From the NCBI GenBank assembly GCA_021790495.1, contig JAJYGZ010000229.1, positions 1 through 8,286 of the forward strand: a stretch of DNA of 8,286 nucleotides. The letters run 5' to 3'. A program made the translations under genes and the position numbers. The DNA comes from Actinomycetes bacterium (GTDB taxonomy: Bacteria; Actinomycetota; Acidimicrobiia; Acidimicrobiales; Acidimicrobiaceae). The notes under the pieces were generated by a model. That model was not told where the DNA came from. It saw only the letters and a list, made by a program, of their open reading frames with translations, and searched no databases. Shown here one piece after another: positions 5,813-8,286 of the stretch (the stretch's first letter is position 1; each line of letters begins with the position of its first letter).

Positions 5813-6106
5813 TTAGTCCGAATCTCTTTCCAATGTCGCCCAAAGTCCGTGTTCGTGCAAGCGGTTCGCATCGACCTCAGCCTTTTCTCGGGGTCCGTGC
5901 GACACGATTGCTCGCCCGTTTTGATGGACCTCCATCGTAAGAGCGGTTGCCTTGTCGGTGGAGTAGCCAAACAAACTCTGCAGAACCCAGGTTACGTAAG
6001 AGATCAGGTTGATGGGGTCGTTCCAGAGCACTACCTTCCAGGGGCGATCCATCGATTCGCTCAAGTCTGTCGAGACCGACTCCTCAATGATGGTTCCGGT
6101 TGACAT
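5813..6106 (-). CDS. clpS: ATP-dependent Clp protease adaptor ClpS
   Basis: The 97-residue protein is ClpS, which binds proteins with N-degron residues and hands them to the Clp unfoldase (ClpC or ClpA type) for ClpP degradation in the cytoplasm. Residues 1-20 are a flexible acidic leader. The core starts at PWKVVLWNDPINLISYV (22-38), with Asn29-Asp30 in the substrate-pocket position, followed by VLQSLFGYS (41-49) and MEVHQNGRAIV (58-68) with the conserved His61, and ends in GLWATLERD (87-95). The reading frame stays open upstream to 6205, but the ATG at 6106 is chosen because AAGAGG lies 6 nt before it and ClpS homology begins only after it. It is 114 bp after ctaA and 21 bp before the DUF2017 gene. 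Confidence 0.96.
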   Translation of the reverse strand: MSTGTIIEESVSTDLSESMDRPWKVVLWNDPINLISYVTWVLQSLFGYSTDKATALTMEVHQNGRAIVSHGPREKAEVDANRLHEHGLWATLERDSD

Positions 6107-6112
6107 TTCAAA

Positions 6113-6118
6113 CCTCTT
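6113..6118 (-). promoter_or_regulatory. Ribosome binding site fixing the clpS start
   Basis: AAGAGG on the minus strand is separated by 6 nt (TTTGAA) from the ATG at 6106-6104. It decides for this start over an in-frame ATG 33 codons further upstream at 6205, which would add sequence with no ClpS similarity. Confidence 0.8.
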
Positions 6119-6220
6119 GTTGGGTCGAAAGGGAACGGCTTCCATGCTATGCCGTTTGTGAGCAGTTGTTGGTCGGATACTCCGCACGCCGTGAGCCAAA
6201 TGCAAAGAGCGGCCTTAAGG

Positions 6221-7210
6221 TTACTTCTGAGTTCGAGCGACCGATAGAGATCCAAACGCCTTTTGGGTGCCAGCGATCTCGCCAAGCTCTTCGAGTTCGG
6301 GCGTGCGCTCGTAGAGGTTCAAATTATGCCAGATCATTGCGATCCAAACCGCGGTCGCTCCGGCAATGTGAAACCCGACGAGCAGTGCCGGAAGATTCGA
6401 AAAGTACTGCGTATATCCGATGACTCCCTGCGCGGCCATGATCCAAAGCAACGTGCGGGCTCTTTTCATGACCGCCTCTGGAGCGCGAGACTGGTGGAGC
6501 AAAAAGATGCTCGCCAGGGTAAGGCCGATCAAAAACAACACCCCGTCGGCATGGAGCTGTGCGACGTCACGGAGCGGAAATGGAAGACGCTTGGCTATGG
6601 GACTGCCCGAGTGAGGGCCCGATCCGGTCACCGCAGTGCCGACGACAAGGACGAAGGCCAGCGCCCCCCACATGATTCGACTGAGCCATATCACTTCGCG
6701 GGTAACGACTGGGTGCGCTATTTGTCCCTCATTTGAGCTTCGGTAGTAAAGAACAAGTGCGTCGAGGACCACCACGAGGGACAAGATGAAATGCGCCATC
6801 ACGAATGGAGGTGCGAGCTTCTCGAGCACGGTAATGCCGCCAAGGATAACCTGGGCTACCAGTCCGCCAACCATACCCATTGAAAGCCAGGCCAAATCAC
6901 GTCGAAATGGCTTGCGGAAGAATGCCGCTGCAGAAGCAACCATTACCGCCACAGTGAGAAAGATTGTGATGACCCGGTTGGTGAATTCGATCATCGGGTG
7001 GAACGAATACTGGGCTACGAGCTGGTTTCCCTTGCAATTGGGCCAGGTGGGACATCCGAGGCCGGACTGGGTGAGACGAACTGCGCCTCCGGTAATGATG
7101 ATTAAAGAGAGCCCAACCAGAGCGAAGTAGCAGAGCCGCTTGTAAAGCTTCGGAGTGATGCTCCAAGAATCTCGTGACTTGTTCCAGAAACCGTAAAGCT
7201 TGTTTGACAC
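6221..7210 (-). CDS. ctaA: Haem A synthase, COX15/CtaA family
   Basis: The 329-residue polytopic membrane protein converts haem O to haem A for aa3-type cytochrome oxidase. About eight membrane segments are visible, roughly 26-46, 77-97, 106-128, 135-155, 174-196, 219-239, 250-267 and 276-297. The signature GGAVRLTQSGLGCPTWPNC (41-59) carries the Cys53/Cys59 pair of the first outer loop. Candidate haem-ligand histidines are His140 (VMAHF), His220 (AQLHADG) and His281 (GFHIAG); the loop has Glu75 in IEFTNR, with Asn78 where Bacillus CtaA has His. The C-terminal 30 residues are a charged cytoplasmic tail. The GTG start lies 81 bp after the ABC permease with no clear ribosome site, so the exact N-terminus is uncertain. 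Its position beside an ABC-2 exporter recalls the Rv1456c-Rv1458c arrangement of Mycobacterium tuberculosis. Confidence 0.95.
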   Translation of the reverse strand: MSNKLYGFWNKSRDSWSITPKLYKRLCYFALVGLSLIIITGGAVRLTQSGLGCPTWPNCKGNQLVAQYSFHPMIEFTNRVITIFLTVAVMVASAAAFFRKPFRRDLAWLSMGMVGGLVAQVILGGITVLEKLAPPFVMAHFILSLVVVLDALVLYYRSSNEGQIAHPVVTREVIWLSRIMWGALAFVLVVGTAVTGSGPHSGSPIAKRLPFPLRDVAQLHADGVLFLIGLTLASIFLLHQSRAPEAVMKRARTLLWIMAAQGVIGYTQYFSNLPALLVGFHIAGATAVWIAMIWHNLNLYERTPELEELGEIAGTQKAFGSLSVARTQK

Positions 7211-7291
7211 ACGATCAAGGCTAAACCATTTTTGTGCGGTCTGTACATCGAGTCGGGCAGCGATTTTTCGGTGCTGAAAGCCAGTACGTCG

Positions 7292-8026
7292 TTATTCGAA
7301 ACGGAACAGCTTGGTGGCCAAAACCGGCGTCGCCACTGCCCAAAGTGCCAAGACTATCCATGAAGCAGTTGTCGGGCTCGCCAAGCCCGAGCTCGCCGAG
7401 AAGAGAATGTGTGCGCTTGCATAGGCGGGAAGCAGCTTTGCGACGTCTCCAATCGGTCCGGGAAGCGATGTGACCGGGAATATCATCCCACCGAGCACCA
7501 GCAATAGCAGGAATACTCCGTTGGCGGCCCCTATGACAGCTTCGGACTTTAGGCGTCCCGCCATGATCAAGCCGATACCCGCGAAGGCTGAGCTGGACAA
7601 GACTATGGCTAAAACAAACTCCGCCAAGCTGCCGCTTGGCCGCCAACCCAGTCCAAACCCCACGGCCACCAGCAGTATGACCTGGATTAGTTCAATGACG
7701 AGAATGGCGGTGATTTTCGCCATGAGCAGTGCTCCACGCGATAGAGGCGTGGTGCCTAAGCGCTTGAGCACGCCGTAAGAGCGCTCGACACCGGTAGCGA
7801 TTCCCAAAGAGACCATTCCGGTCGCCATTATTGCCAACGCGATTGTGCCAGGGACGAGAAACTGCACTCCCTTGGTCACGCCAGGCGGAAGGGGTAACAC
7901 CTTGATCAACGAGAACGCCACCAAGAAGAGTAGGGGTATGCCAAATGTGACCAGCAGCGACTCGTACTGGGTCATAGAGAGTCTGATCTCGGCCTTTGCT
8001 TGGGCTTGGTAAGGATGCGCCGCCAT
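7292..8026 (-). CDS. ABC-2 type transporter permease (DrrB-like)
   Basis: The 244-residue membrane subunit is of the ABC-2 exporter type. About six hydrophobic segments are visible near 22-43, 57-78, 103-127, 134-157, 167-186 and 221-239. The cytoplasmic stretch ERSYGVLKRLGTTPLSR (81-97) is the family's characteristic loop that contacts the ATPase. The amphipathic N-terminus (RLSMTQYESLLVTFGIPLLF, 15-34) also fits. The ATG start has a very strong GAGGAGGAG ribosome site 8 nt upstream. The gene is 65 bp downstream of the partial ATPase gene, so the two form one exporter. The transported substrate is unknown; relatives next to ctaA in actinobacteria are often labelled antibiotic transporters without proof. 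The 81-bp gap to ctaA suggests one transcript. Confidence 0.93.
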   Translation of the reverse strand: MAAHPYQAQAKAEIRLSMTQYESLLVTFGIPLLFLVAFSLIKVLPLPPGVTKGVQFLVPGTIALAIMATGMVSLGIATGVERSYGVLKRLGTTPLSRGALLMAKITAILVIELIQVILLVAVGFGLGWRPSGSLAEFVLAIVLSSSAFAGIGLIMAGRLKSEAVIGAANGVFLLLLVLGGMIFPVTSLPGPIGDVAKLLPAYASAHILFSASSGLASPTTASWIVLALWAVATPVLATKLFRFE

Positions 8027-8034
8027 CGTTCTAA

Positions 8035-8043
8035 CTCCTCCTC
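8035..8043 (-). promoter_or_regulatory. Strong ribosome binding site of the ABC permease
   Basis: GAGGAGGAG on the minus strand ends 8 nt before the ATG at 8026. It is the best Shine-Dalgarno sequence in the window and fixes the permease start. Confidence 0.8.
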
Positions 8044-8091
8044 GAAATATCGGGGCCGATGTGGAAATGGGGGGAAATGATCTGGCGGTGC

Positions 8092-8286
8092 TCAGTCGTC
8101 ATTGCCGGTAATCTCAAGAAATATCTCTTCGAGCGAACTTTTGCCCGCGTTGATTTCGATTAGCTCGATTCCTTCGGCCGCCAAAAGAGAACTCAAGGCA
8201 CCCACGATCGATGCTGGAGCCCCCTCCTCAAGTCGGTAGCCGCCTTCGGCCGAAGGCAAGATGGCGACTCCGAGCTTGATTCCCAG
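8092..8286 (-). CDS. ABC transporter ATP-binding protein, C-terminal fragment (partial)
   Basis: Only the last 64 codons are inside the window; the gene continues past the right edge. The visible tail, from LGIKLGVAILPSAEGG to the end KSSLEEIFLEITGNDD, has the SLEEIFLEITG ending that is characteristic of DrrA/CcmA-type ABC ATPases of ABC-2 exporters, and the TGA stop is at 8094-8092. The Walker A, Walker B and signature motifs would lie outside the window and cannot be checked. The 65-bp distance to the permease and the same orientation support an ATPase-permease pair that hydrolyses ATP at the inner face of the membrane. Confidence 0.85.
   Translation of the reverse strand: MGIKLGVAILPSAEGGYRLEEGAPASIVGALSSLLAAEGIELIEINAGKSSLEEIFLEITGNDD

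Noticed and set aside
6107..6205. N-terminal extension of clpS starting at the ATG at 6205
   Set aside because: It adds 33 residues without ClpS similarity, while the inner ATG at 6106 has a good AAGAGG ribosome site.
6263..6736. Plus-strand open frame of 157 codons
   Set aside because: It is antisense to ctaA, which is well supported, and is highly charged with no recognisable motif.

Overview
All recognisable genes in this window lie on the minus strand, so transcription reads from the right edge towards the left. The set points to an actinobacterium: a DUF2017 protein directly after ClpS, an actinobacterial-type COX15/CtaA haem A synthase next to an ABC-2 exporter, and frequent GTG/TTG starts. 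A lineage near Acidimicrobiia would fit, but that is a guess from gene content. Composition looks even and moderately GC-rich by eye, and I see no transposase, phage, integron or CRISPR signature.

Right part (8286 to 5306): the 3' end of an ABC transporter ATPase runs off the window. It is followed by its ABC-2 permease with a strong Shine-Dalgarno sequence, then ctaA (haem A synthase for cytochrome oxidase), then clpS (N-degron adaptor of the Clp protease), then a DUF2017 gene. These are housekeeping functions: membrane export, respiration and proteolysis.

Middle and left part (5183 to 352): after a 122-bp gap comes a tight four-gene cluster. Gene 1 is a 551-residue Gfo/Idh/MocA oxidoreductase with a roughly 195-residue N-terminal extension. 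Gene 2, starting 3 bp later, is a shorter oxidoreductase of the same superfamily but a different catalytic subgroup (DxGxY instead of DxGxH). Gene 3 is an alpha/beta hydrolase. Gene 4 overlaps it by 4 bp (TTGA) and fuses a peptidase S51-like (class I glutamine-amidotransferase fold) domain to what looks like the C-terminal DALR and tail region of cysteinyl-tRNA synthetase. I know no named pathway for this set. The enzyme types suggest modification of a sugar- or cyclitol-like small molecule, but substrates cannot be read from sequence.

Left end (272 to 1): a tRNA-Glu(UUC) gene, a short hairpin directly behind it, and a strong intrinsic terminator with a 17-bp perfect stem that ends minus-strand transcription. 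Positions 1-75 hold no gene I can support. The most interesting item is the S51/CysRS-tail fusion, followed by the extended oxidoreductase and the two-oxidoreductase arrangement.
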